DNA of 64,000 bases. Source: Polaribacter sp. HaHaR_3_91 (GTDB taxonomy: Bacteria > Bacteroidota > Bacteroidia > Flavobacteriales > Flavobacteriaceae). Positions 52,124 to 59,958 of the stretch are shown here, one piece after another. Numbering within the stretch: position 1 is the stretch's first letter; each line of letters opens with the position of its first letter. The translations under genes and the position numbers were made by a program. Where the stretch lies: the NCBI RefSeq assembly GCF_019278525.1, contig NZ_CP058986.1, positions 3,177,001 through 3,241,000 of the forward strand, in the 5' to 3' direction. A model generated the notes under the pieces. That model was not told the origin of the DNA, did no database searches, and saw only the letters and a program-made list of their open reading frames with translations.

Positions 52124-52915
52124 ATGAAGAAGTTAAGTAAAATCTTATGTGTAATTTTTGCCATAACATGTATAGCCGGATGTAGTAGTAATGAAAATAA
52201 CATTATGGAAACACCAGTAAACACAACTATTAATGCGAAATGGAAGGTTAGTAATTCTACCGAATATAAATCATTCGAATTTAATGATAGCGGTAATTAT
52301 ATTATAACAAAAAATGCTGCTGACGCAAAAACAAACACCGCTACTACTGAAACTAAAACCATCTTTTTTGGAACCTATATTTTTATTGATGATAATACTT
52401 TAGAGCTTTCAGATTTTGGAACAATAACCATAGATAATATGGATGAAAACGCTATATATTTTACACTAAAATTAAACAACAATACAAATACGGAAACTTT
52501 TATTGAAGCCGACAGAGAAGAAGAAATAACAAACTCTACAAATACTGAGTTACTATGTAGAACTTGGCAATTAATAAGTATTGACGGACAAAATGTACTT
52601 GGAACAGATGAAGAGCTTACTGTTTTATTTTCTAAAGCTGGTACATATTTTGTTACCAATAATAACCCTTTAGAAGAAGGTGGTTTAGCTGAATGGAATT
52701 GGACAGACAGCACACAAACATTTCTTGAATATTCTTGGAATAAAGGCCTAAGTAGTGATGGTATTGTAGAAGTTAGTAATTTAACTTCTACATCTCTAAC
52801 AATTACTGAAGATGGAGAAATATTTATTTTAGAACCTATTTCTAATAAGAAAACAAGTAAAACTGATACAAAAAAATATAGTGGAGTTGTAAAATCTGGT
52901 ATCTTTAAAAGATAA
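52124..52915 (+). CDS. Lipocalin-like lipoprotein
   Basis: 263 residues. MKKLSKILCVIFAITCIAGC ends at the lipobox Cys and is followed by SSNENN. Two similar beta-rich units follow. The first (INAKWKVSNSTEYKSFEFND) lies near residue 35, and the second (LCRTWQLISIDGQNVLGTDE then ELTVLFSKAGTYFVTNN) near residue 145. Both resemble the lipocalin-like domains of Bacteroidota lipoproteins, here possibly duplicated. Envelope location is expected, function unknown. A strong terminator follows. Confidence 0.78.
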   Translation: MKKLSKILCVIFAITCIAGCSSNENNIMETPVNTTINAKWKVSNSTEYKSFEFNDSGNYIITKNAADAKTNTATTETKTIFFGTYIFIDDNTLELSDFGTITIDNMDENAIYFTLKLNNNTNTETFIEADREEEITNSTNTELLCRTWQLISIDGQNVLGTDEELTVLFSKAGTYFVTNNNPLEEGGLAEWNWTDSTQTFLEYSWNKGLSSDGIVEVSNLTSTSLTITEDGEIFILEPISNKKTSKTDTKKYSGVVKSGIFKR

Positions 52916-52942
52916 AAAATATAGGAAATAATACTTTACCAT

Positions 52943-52984
52943 AAACCTCAAAAAATTAATTTTATTTTTTGAGGTTTATTTTTA
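52943..52984 (+). terminator. Terminator
   Basis: AAACCTCAAAAAA and TTTTTTGAGGTTT form a 13-bp stem with a short loop and T-rich tail. The A-rich left arm could also support termination of the opposite gene at 53067. Confidence 0.88.
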
Positions 52985-53066
52985 GCCAACTATTAGTCAA
53001 CATCTTTTACAAAACATCAAAATTAGCCTTTTACTTTTTTAACAAAGTTCTGTTTAAAGCATTTCA

Positions 53067-55826
53067 TTAATTTCTTCTAGAACCTCCTCTAGAACGGCCT
53101 CCACCGCTTCTATTCTTTCCCTGAATATTCATTTTCTGGCCAGCAAAACTACCAAACTTATACACGAAGTTGAGCATAAAATATTGTTCTAAAATTTTAT
53201 TTTCTACATCTTGAATATAGGTTTCTGTTACAGTTCTTCTATACCCATTATTCTTACCAAGAATATCATAAGCCACCAAAGAAAGTGTTGCTTGATTATC
53301 CCAAAGCTCGACTCCTAAACCTGCATTCCAAAAAACGGCATCACCATCAAACTCATCTCCCACTCTACTATTGTAGCGATATGAAACTCTATTAGATAAA
53401 AAAGCATTTTTAAAAAAGAACACATTAGAATTGACATCAACATTCTGAACAAAATAATTATTATCATTAAATGCATCTGTAGTATAAACATTTTTATTTT
53501 TAGAATAACTGTAAGCTGTAGTTATATCAATTTTGCTATCATAAGAATAACTAACAGAAAATGAAGGTTTTAAGACAGTAGTTTTTGCAGTAAACTCTAC
53601 AGCATTCTGTAAAGATAAACTGTTCTTATAACTCGCATTAAAACGGGCATTTAAATTAATATTTGTTTTTCTGTTAAAGTAAGATTTAGAAACCGCAACA
53701 TTTCCGGTATATGAATAATCTCCGTCTATATTACTATACGTAGTGTACCTGTTTAAATCTGCATCTGTAATGGTAGAATTTATAATTTTATCTTGAACAA
53801 ATTGTGCTCTCACATTTCCAGAAATGTTGATATTATTATACGCTAAATTATTTTGATATTGAAAACGTGCATTATGACTTATTCCTGGTTTTAAAAGCGG
53901 ATTACCAACAATTACATGCGTAATATTACTAACATCCTCTACCGGTTGTAATTGTCCTACGGATGGTAAATCCACATTCTGATCATACTCTAAAGAGATA
54001 TTTTTATATCCATTTTCATCTCTATAGCGTATTCTTCCCGAATAGGTTAGATAATCAAATTCGGCCTTAAAATCTCGCTCCGCTACCAACTCATCTTTAT
54101 AATCTCTATAGGTATTTGTATATGCGCCTTCTATATCAAAACGAAATTCTTTATATTGATATCTTAATTTTAATGCAGGTCTTAATATTGTGGTAACATA
54201 CTTACTCTCTGAACTTAGCAACTCATTAAAATCACTATATTCTTCTGATGTTTCATCGAAATCATAGATATATTTTTCGCTGTTTTTTGTATTAACTGTA
54301 GCGCTATATCTTGGCATCAACCTAAAATTTGTAAATAATTCCTTACTCCAAAAGGCATTAAAATTGATATCACTACTATTACTATCTGTTGTATTAATTT
54401 GATCTTGAATAACCGTTTGCCCCCTATTAACTAAAACGTTTTTAGAATATTTTTGACTATCGGAATCTGATTTGTTAAAATCTGTTCCTAAGCTTACATT
54501 TAAATAATCTGCTTTATTATTTAAAACAGGTGTTACTGAAAATTCATTTTTAAATTCACTGCTAGAAGAGCTAGACTCGCTATTGGAAGTATAATCACTT
54601 ACTAAATCGCCATTATTATAATAAGATTCACTTTTAACTGTTCCACCAGATTCTTGACTAGAACTTTTAAAATCTGTTTTATTAGATAAACGGACTTTCT
54701 TATTGGAAGAAGTACTTTTTGGTTTAAGAATAAATTTTAAATCTACTCCGGCTGTATGACTGTCTGAATCTGAAAAACTATTGCTCTTAGAATCTGTAAT
54801 ATAATTTAAGTCGGGTAAAAAAGTTTCTTTATGACTTATGTTATCAAAATCTCTATTCTGTGCACTATACCTATAATTACCATTTATACTTGTTTCATTC
54901 CATTTCCCTTTTGTATAATTTGCTCCTACAAAATCAGACTTAATATCTCCATTACTAGTATCTGTATCTGGTAAAGAATTAAAACCTTTAGATAAATTTA
55001 TATTGTTAGTACCACCAATAATTCCTAATTGTTTGCCATCAATTAATTTAAAAACATTGGCATTTGCCTGATATTTTTCATCTGTCCCATAACCGAGTTT
55101 AACATCTCCAAAAGTAGCTCTGTTTTTCCCTTTTTTAATTTTAAAATTGATTTCTTTTGTACCTGAATCAGATTCTTCTCCTGTAAATTTTTGATTATCC
55201 GTTTTATAATCTGTAACCTGTACTTTACTTATAACGTTACTTGGCAAGTTTTTTAACGCGATATCTCCTTTTTGCTCACCAAAAAATCGCATTCCATCAA
55301 CATTTATAGCCGTTACTTCTATTCCGTTTACCGTAATAACACCATCTATATCGATATCTACTCCTGGTAATTTTTTTAATAAATCTTCGGCTTTGTCATT
55401 CGGTAAGGTTTTAAAACTATCTGCATTATATTCTACAGTATCTTTTTTTATTAAAACAGGAGGAGCTCTCGCAATAATTGTAATAACATCTAACTCTTCT
55501 ATTTCATTATTTAAAACTAAATACCCCATATTTAATGTCCCGTTATCTGGAACATTAACAACTTTTATATATGGTTCATAACCTAAGGACGCTATGTTAA
55601 AAATCACTTTAGAATCCTCTCCAGCATTTACTCGCAAAGAATATTCACCATTTTTATTTGTAATACCATAAGCAATCGGAACACTATCTTTTGCACTCTG
55701 CACATACACTGTTGCTCCATTTAAAAAAATAGAATCTTGATCTTTAAGCACACCTTCTAACGTGAATTTTTGTGAGAATAATGTAGAAGAAATAAGTAGC
55801 AAAAATAATAGTAGTGTTGTTTTCAA
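53067..55826 (-). CDS. Outer-membrane beta-barrel protein with carboxypeptidase-like and plug domains (TonB-receptor type)
   Basis: 919 residues. MKTTLLLFLLLISSTLFSQK is the signal peptide. A carboxypeptidase-regulatory-like domain covers about residues 22-110 (LEGVLKDQDSIFLNGATVYV). A plug-like region follows (DTVEYNADSFKTLPNDKAED, then LLKKLPGVDIDIDGVITVNG and VDGMRFFGEQKG). The rest is a long barrel of the OMP_b-brl_3 type. The C-terminus is odd: after FVYKFGSFAGQKMNIQGKNR it ends in a Gly/Arg-rich tail, GGGRSRGGSRRN. It is a single gene; substrate unknown. A plausible promoter TTG-N18-TACCTTTT lies upstream on the minus strand. Confidence 0.85.
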   Translation of the reverse strand: MKTTLLLFLLLISSTLFSQKFTLEGVLKDQDSIFLNGATVYVQSAKDSVPIAYGITNKNGEYSLRVNAGEDSKVIFNIASLGYEPYIKVVNVPDNGTLNMGYLVLNNEIEELDVITIIARAPPVLIKKDTVEYNADSFKTLPNDKAEDLLKKLPGVDIDIDGVITVNGIEVTAINVDGMRFFGEQKGDIALKNLPSNVISKVQVTDYKTDNQKFTGEESDSGTKEINFKIKKGKNRATFGDVKLGYGTDEKYQANANVFKLIDGKQLGIIGGTNNINLSKGFNSLPDTDTSNGDIKSDFVGANYTKGKWNETSINGNYRYSAQNRDFDNISHKETFLPDLNYITDSKSNSFSDSDSHTAGVDLKFILKPKSTSSNKKVRLSNKTDFKSSSQESGGTVKSESYYNNGDLVSDYTSNSESSSSSSEFKNEFSVTPVLNNKADYLNVSLGTDFNKSDSDSQKYSKNVLVNRGQTVIQDQINTTDSNSSDINFNAFWSKELFTNFRLMPRYSATVNTKNSEKYIYDFDETSEEYSDFNELLSSESKYVTTILRPALKLRYQYKEFRFDIEGAYTNTYRDYKDELVAERDFKAEFDYLTYSGRIRYRDENGYKNISLEYDQNVDLPSVGQLQPVEDVSNITHVIVGNPLLKPGISHNARFQYQNNLAYNNINISGNVRAQFVQDKIINSTITDADLNRYTTYSNIDGDYSYTGNVAVSKSYFNRKTNINLNARFNASYKNSLSLQNAVEFTAKTTVLKPSFSVSYSYDSKIDITTAYSYSKNKNVYTTDAFNDNNYFVQNVDVNSNVFFFKNAFLSNRVSYRYNSRVGDEFDGDAVFWNAGLGVELWDNQATLSLVAYDILGKNNGYRRTVTETYIQDVENKILEQYFMLNFVYKFGSFAGQKMNIQGKNRSGGGRSRGGSRRN

Positions 55827-55996
55827 TGTATGCAGCTTTAGATTTAAATCTTTGACACAGAAAAAGGTATAAGGTTTAAATGAAAAGCAACAAAAATATC
55901 CTAACTTAAATTACCATATTAATAGAGATCAGCAGTTTTAACATTATAAATCATAGCATCTTCTAACTTTTAAAGGATACTGTAAAAATTTCCTTT

Positions 55997-56164
55997 TCAT
56001 TTAAACCTTTTTAACACGATGGCTTTATAAAAATAAGGAACTTTTAAAAATCTAGTTTTACAATTATGACAACTATAAAACTTTGAATTGGGAATTAATC
56101 TTAAAACTAAACTCCTTGCGAGTCTTTTTCTAAAACTAGAGTTACATGATGGACATTTAGGCAT
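55997..56164 (-). CDS. 55-residue zinc-ribbon-like small protein
   Basis: A short frame easily missed: MPKCPSCNSSFRKRLARSLV, then LRLIPNSKFYSCHNCKTRFL, then a basic tail ending KRFK. The paired motifs Cys4-x-x-Cys7 and Cys32-x-x-Cys35 could bind one zinc ion in a ribbon fold. It is strongly basic, so nucleic-acid or membrane-surface contact is possible. It occupies the otherwise empty gap between the barrel gene at 53067 and the glycosyltransferase at 56339. No exact family recognised. The intact frame and the well-placed cysteines argue for a real gene. Confidence 0.65.
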   Translation of the reverse strand: MPKCPSCNSSFRKRLARSLVLRLIPNSKFYSCHNCKTRFLKVPYFYKAIVLKRFK

Positions 56165-56311
56165 TTGGGGGGATGGGATTAGTAATAGTTAGCTTACTGA
56201 TAATCTACACATTAGTTAAACAAAACTACATTTAATTTTCTAAAAATAAAATTGATAAAAAAGGAATTCATATAACGATGTGCATTTTTATGATTTTGAT
56301 AATTAAAACCA

Positions 56312-56319
56312 TATTTTTG
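56312..56319 (+). promoter_or_regulatory. -7 promoter box TATTTTTG
   Basis: Matches TAnnTTTG, 19 nt before the TTG start of the glycosyltransferase gene. No well-spaced TTG box is seen. Confidence 0.5.
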
Positions 56320-56338
56320 CTTGATACTGTAAAAAAAA

Positions 56339-57424
56339 TTGAAAAAAATAATTGTTTCTGTCACAAATGACTTATCAACAGACCAACGTGTTGATAAAGT
56401 TTGCTGTACGTTACATAAAAATGGTTTTGAAATTGTTTTAATAGGTCGGAAACTAAAGAATAGCCAACCTTTAAATAGAAATTATTCCACAAAAAGAATC
56501 CGATTATTTTTTAACAAGGGTTTTTTGTTTTATGCAGAATATAATTTTCGTTTATTTTTTATCTTATTTTTTTCTAAAAAAGACATCTTACTTTCTAATG
56601 ATTTAGATACATTATTACCTAATTTTTTAGTGAGTTGGTTACAAGGGAAAAAAGTAGTTTATGACAGTCATGAGTTATTTCCAGAAATTCCTGAATTGGT
56701 ACACAAACCTTTGGTTAAAAAATGTTGGTCTAATTTAGAAGCTTGGATACTTCCAAAACTAAAAAACAGCTACACAGTTTGTAAAAGTATTGCAGCGTTT
56801 TATCATAAAGAACACCAAACGGACTTTAAAACAATTATGAACTTACCTAGAGAAAAAGAAATTCAGTTAGGTATGTTTCCTTTTAATACTAAAGACAAAA
56901 AAATTATTCTATATCAAGGTGCAGTAAATTTAGGAAGAGGCCTAGAATTAATGATTGATACCATGCCTTATTTAAAGAATACACTTTTAGTAATTATTGG
57001 TGATGGTGATATTATTGACGACCTAAAACAATGTGTACACGAAAAAAAGTTAAACAACTACATTTATTTTTTAGGTAAAATTTCTCCGGTAGAACTACAC
57101 AAACTAACACCTTTAGCCCATTTAGGGATAAGTGTAGAAGAAGATTTAGGCTTAAATTACAGATATGCTTTACCAAACAAAATATTCGATTACATACAAG
57201 CCGAAGTCCCTATTTTAGTTTCTAATTTACCAGAAATGAAACAAATTGTACTAAATTATAAAGTAGGTGAAATCGTTAAAAGTAGAAATCCAAAAGAACT
57301 TGCTACACAAATAAAAAGGTTACTAGAAAAGGATTTTTCTACAGAATTAAAGAAAGCAAAAAAAGAATTGGTTTGGGAGAAGCAAGAAGAAAAACTATTG
57401 TCAATCTTCAATAATATAAAATAG
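56339..57424 (+). CDS. Glycosyltransferase family 4-like protein
   Basis: 361 residues from a TTG at 56339. MKKIIVSVTNDLSTDQRVDK is the usual N-terminus of this group, and no in-frame ATG precedes it, so TTG is the probable start. Two Rossmann (GT-B) halves are visible: VVYDSHELFPEIPEL in the first, and LYQGAVNLGRGLELMIDTMP, FLGKISPVELHKL and ALPNKIFDYIQAEVPILVSN in the second (GT4 nucleotide-sugar site). It is a cytosolic or membrane-peripheral enzyme; acceptor unknown. It converges with the oxygenase gene, the two stop codons being directly adjacent. Confidence 0.88.
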   Translation: MKKIIVSVTNDLSTDQRVDKVCCTLHKNGFEIVLIGRKLKNSQPLNRNYSTKRIRLFFNKGFLFYAEYNFRLFFILFFSKKDILLSNDLDTLLPNFLVSWLQGKKVVYDSHELFPEIPELVHKPLVKKCWSNLEAWILPKLKNSYTVCKSIAAFYHKEHQTDFKTIMNLPREKEIQLGMFPFNTKDKKIILYQGAVNLGRGLELMIDTMPYLKNTLLVIIGDGDIIDDLKQCVHEKKLNNYIYFLGKISPVELHKLTPLAHLGISVEEDLGLNYRYALPNKIFDYIQAEVPILVSNLPEMKQIVLNYKVGEIVKSRNPKELATQIKRLLEKDFSTELKKAKKELVWEKQEEKLLSIFNNIK

Positions 57425-57431
57425 CTATTTT
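57418..57431. terminator. Palindrome covering both convergent stop codons
   Basis: AAAATAGCTATTTT is a perfect 14-nt palindrome containing the TAG of the glycosyltransferase (57422-57424) and the complementary TAG of the oxygenase gene (57425-57427), followed by further T. It could act as a weak bidirectional terminator. Confidence 0.45.
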
Positions 57432-58237
57432 TTGTATTGATGCGGGTTTTCTCTAATGCCTTTTTTAAATAATTTGCGTACACTAGATCGCATAGTATTA
57501 TCTATTCTTAAGAAAATATCTTTTACTTTTTCTGAAGATCTTCCTCTAAATGTTGTTACATGAAAAGTATCTGAAACTAAAATAGGTGTGTTAGAAAAAT
57601 AGTAATTAGATACACAGCATCTAACAGCATCCTTTTCTACTTTACTTACAGAATGCCATGAGTTTTGATGCGTTGTCATAACAACCAACCTGTTAAATTT
57701 ACTTACTACGGTAGTTGCTGTTTTTTGTAATCCTTCTGGCCAAATCTCTAAATTACCTCCATTATCGGCAGTCCAATTAGGACTTACATAATACAAAAGG
57801 TTTAAAACCCGCCATCTATTTCTATCCTTATCATGAGAATTATCTAAATGCGGATTTAAAAAATTATCTTTTTCCATTAAAGATAATCCACCAGCATACA
57901 AGTTTTCATCGCTATAAACTTCTTCTAATTCACAAATTTCGGAAACCAAATCGACCACTCTTTTGTCTTGAAATGCATAAATAACTTCTTCTAAAAGAGC
58001 ATTATAGTTATCCATTTGGTAGGCTGTAAATTTAAACTCTCTTAAATTCTTTTTCCGAACAGCTTCCTTTGTTGTAGGAAATTTATTATAAATCTCTGTA
58101 GCCAGTTCTTTAGGCAACAAATCATCTATAAAAAAATAACCAATCGTATCTTTAGATTCTAAAAACTGAATTTTTAAAGCTTCTTTATTTGTAATTAATT
58201 TAGAGCAAATTAAACCGGCGATTTCAGTTCTATTCAT
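57425..58237 (-). CDS. 2-oxoglutarate/Fe(II)-dependent oxygenase (prolyl-hydroxylase-like)
   Basis: 270 residues. The facial triad reads NPHLDNSHDKDRNRWRVLN (His, Asp) and, about 70 residues later, HQNSWHSVSKV (distal His), with an Arg after it (DAVRCCVSNYYF) for 2-oxoglutarate. NGGNLEIWPEGLQ is typical of this P4H-like group. It overlaps the upstream glycosyltransferase gene by 8 nt, so it may hydroxylate a glycan precursor or a protein involved in that pathway. Substrate unknown. Confidence 0.82.
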   Translation of the reverse strand: MNRTEIAGLICSKLITNKEALKIQFLESKDTIGYFFIDDLLPKELATEIYNKFPTTKEAVRKKNLREFKFTAYQMDNYNALLEEVIYAFQDKRVVDLVSEICELEEVYSDENLYAGGLSLMEKDNFLNPHLDNSHDKDRNRWRVLNLLYYVSPNWTADNGGNLEIWPEGLQKTATTVVSKFNRLVVMTTHQNSWHSVSKVEKDAVRCCVSNYYFSNTPILVSDTFHVTTFRGRSSEKVKDIFLRIDNTMRSSVRKLFKKGIRENPHQYKK

Positions 58238-59108
58238 GTTTTAATTTTAAATGACACATATAGCTTACTTTCATACAATTTAAGAAAAAAACTGAAGATT
58301 TTTTGATAGCTAATTTTTCGAAGAAAAGATGAAACACACCAACTATTCTTGTCATTCTTAAGATAGATATTTTTCTTACCAACGCTAACAAAGGCATTTC
58401 TTTTGTATCAATTAAACTTTGTTTATCAATAAAAATAAGGTTTTCCATTGCTTCTTTAGTTTTAGCAACAAACAAATCATTTTTATCTAAACCTAAATGA
58501 TACACCTCATTATTTATATGTTCAATTTTATATCCTTTCTTTATCAACTCTAAAGAAAACAACAAATCTTCTCGCCCATATTGCATTAATTTTTCTTCAA
58601 ATTTCACACTATTAAAGATCTCTTTCTTAACTAAAAAATTTGAAGTGAAAAAATATTTATCTGGATGTTCAATACGTTTATCAACAGAAATTTCTTCGTG
58701 CCTTTTCCCATATTTATAACGTAATAATCTAAAATTCTCTTTTTTATTTTGGTATAATAATCCTCCACAAAAAACAGTTTTATCTTTTTTAAAACAATGT
58801 ATATAGTTTTTTATAAAATTAGAATTTACAGGAATAACATCAGCATCTAAAAACAACAACCAATTATATATTGCTTTTTTTGCTAATAAGTTTCTAATTG
58901 CACTTCTACCAATGTTATTTTCTAGACTTTTGAAACTAGAGAAAGAAAGTTTATTTATGTCCTTATTTTTTTCATTTAAAGGTGACTTAGAGCCATCATC
59001 CAAACAAATAATTTCAAATTGTATGTCTTCTAAAATTAATTGTTGATGTATCTCTTTCACCAAAAAAAAAGTATTATAATTATATGTCGGTATAAGAACA
59101 GATAGCAT
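58230..59108 (-). CDS. Glycosyltransferase family 2
   Basis: 292 residues with a GT-A fold: LSVLIPTYNYNTFFLVKEIH at the N-terminus, EIICLDDGSKSP and ENNIGRSAIRNLLAKKA, the metal-binding LLFLDADVIPVN (DxD), and later YGREDLLFSLELIKKGY. It probably adds sugars to a surface glycan. Its ATG overlaps the stop of the FtsE-type gene by one base (TAATG), and its 3' end overlaps the oxygenase gene by 8 nt, so the three genes form one tightly packed operon. Confidence 0.88.
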   Translation of the reverse strand: MLSVLIPTYNYNTFFLVKEIHQQLILEDIQFEIICLDDGSKSPLNEKNKDINKLSFSSFKSLENNIGRSAIRNLLAKKAIYNWLLFLDADVIPVNSNFIKNYIHCFKKDKTVFCGGLLYQNKKENFRLLRYKYGKRHEEISVDKRIEHPDKYFFTSNFLVKKEIFNSVKFEEKLMQYGREDLLFSLELIKKGYKIEHINNEVYHLGLDKNDLFVAKTKEAMENLIFIDKQSLIDTKEMPLLALVRKISILRMTRIVGVFHLFFEKLAIKKSSVFFLNCMKVSYMCHLKLKHE

Positions 59109-59794
59109 TAAGTAGTTGCTTTTTGGGCTACTTCAAATAATTCTCCCCCCTCACACTTTAATGTTTTTTGCTTAAACTTTACAATTAACTGATAATCGTG
59201 CGTTGCCATTAAAATGGTTTTTCCACTTTTATGAATTTCATTTAAAAGTTCCATCACTTCTAAAGAAGTTTTTGGATCTAAATTACCTGTTGGCTCATCT
59301 GCTAAAATTAATTCTGGATCATTTAACAACGCTCTTGCAATAGCAATTCTTTGTTGTTCTCCTCCAGAAAGCTCGTACGTTTTTTTGTAAGCTTGAGATT
59401 TCATCCCTACTTTATCTAAAACCTCGTCAATTTTTTCTTTAATCTTAACTTTATCTTTCCAACCAGTAGCTTTTAAAACAAACTCTAAATTCCCAAAAAT
59501 AGTTCTATCGCTTAATAATTTAAAGTCTTGAAAAACAATTCCTATTTTTCGTCTTAAAAAAGGAATCTCTTTTTCTTTTATTTTTTTTAAATCGAAGTCT
59601 ACAATACTCCCCGCGCCTTTTTGTAATTTTAAATCCCCGTATAGGGTTTTCATTAAACTACTTTTTCCACTTCCTGTTTTACCAATTAAATAATAAAACT
59701 CTCCTTTTTGTATTGATAAATTTACGTTAGACAACACCAAATTTTCTCTTTGATAAATCTCTGCGTTCTCTAAAAATAAGACTGGTTTTTCCAT
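59108..59794 (-). CDS. ftsE: FtsE-type cell-division ABC transporter ATP-binding protein
   Basis: 228 residues. Walker A is LIGKTGSGKSSLMKTLYGDL, the Q-loop region IGIVFQDFKLLSDRTIFGNL is the FtsE/LolD-like type, the signature is LSGGEQQRIAIARALL, Walker B is LILADEPTGNLDP, and the H-loop is ATHDY. FtsE with FtsX activates peptidoglycan hydrolases at the septum. No ftsX is adjacent in the window, as is common in Bacteroidota. A TAAGTTTG (-7 type) lies upstream on the minus strand at 59811-59818. Confidence 0.87.
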   Translation of the reverse strand: MEKPVLFLENAEIYQRENLVLSNVNLSIQKGEFYYLIGKTGSGKSSLMKTLYGDLKLQKGAGSIVDFDLKKIKEKEIPFLRRKIGIVFQDFKLLSDRTIFGNLEFVLKATGWKDKVKIKEKIDEVLDKVGMKSQAYKKTYELSGGEQQRIAIARALLNDPELILADEPTGNLDPKTSLEVMELLNEIHKSGKTILMATHDYQLIVKFKQKTLKCEGGELFEVAQKATT

Positions 59795-59958
59795 AAAAAA
59801 CTTGTTTTTACAAACTTAAAAGTTTTGAACGATTTTATACCATGAATTATAAACAATTCTTATTTTTGAATTAAAATATTTTTTCATATTTTTTTCTTCT
59901 AACATCAAACAAAATTAAAATAAGTTCGTTATTCATACTAGGTATCAAAAATAATTAT

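Noticed and set aside
51960..52169. 69-codon minus-strand frame
   Set aside because: It is antisense to the tRNA-like 3' end of tmRNA and its terminator.
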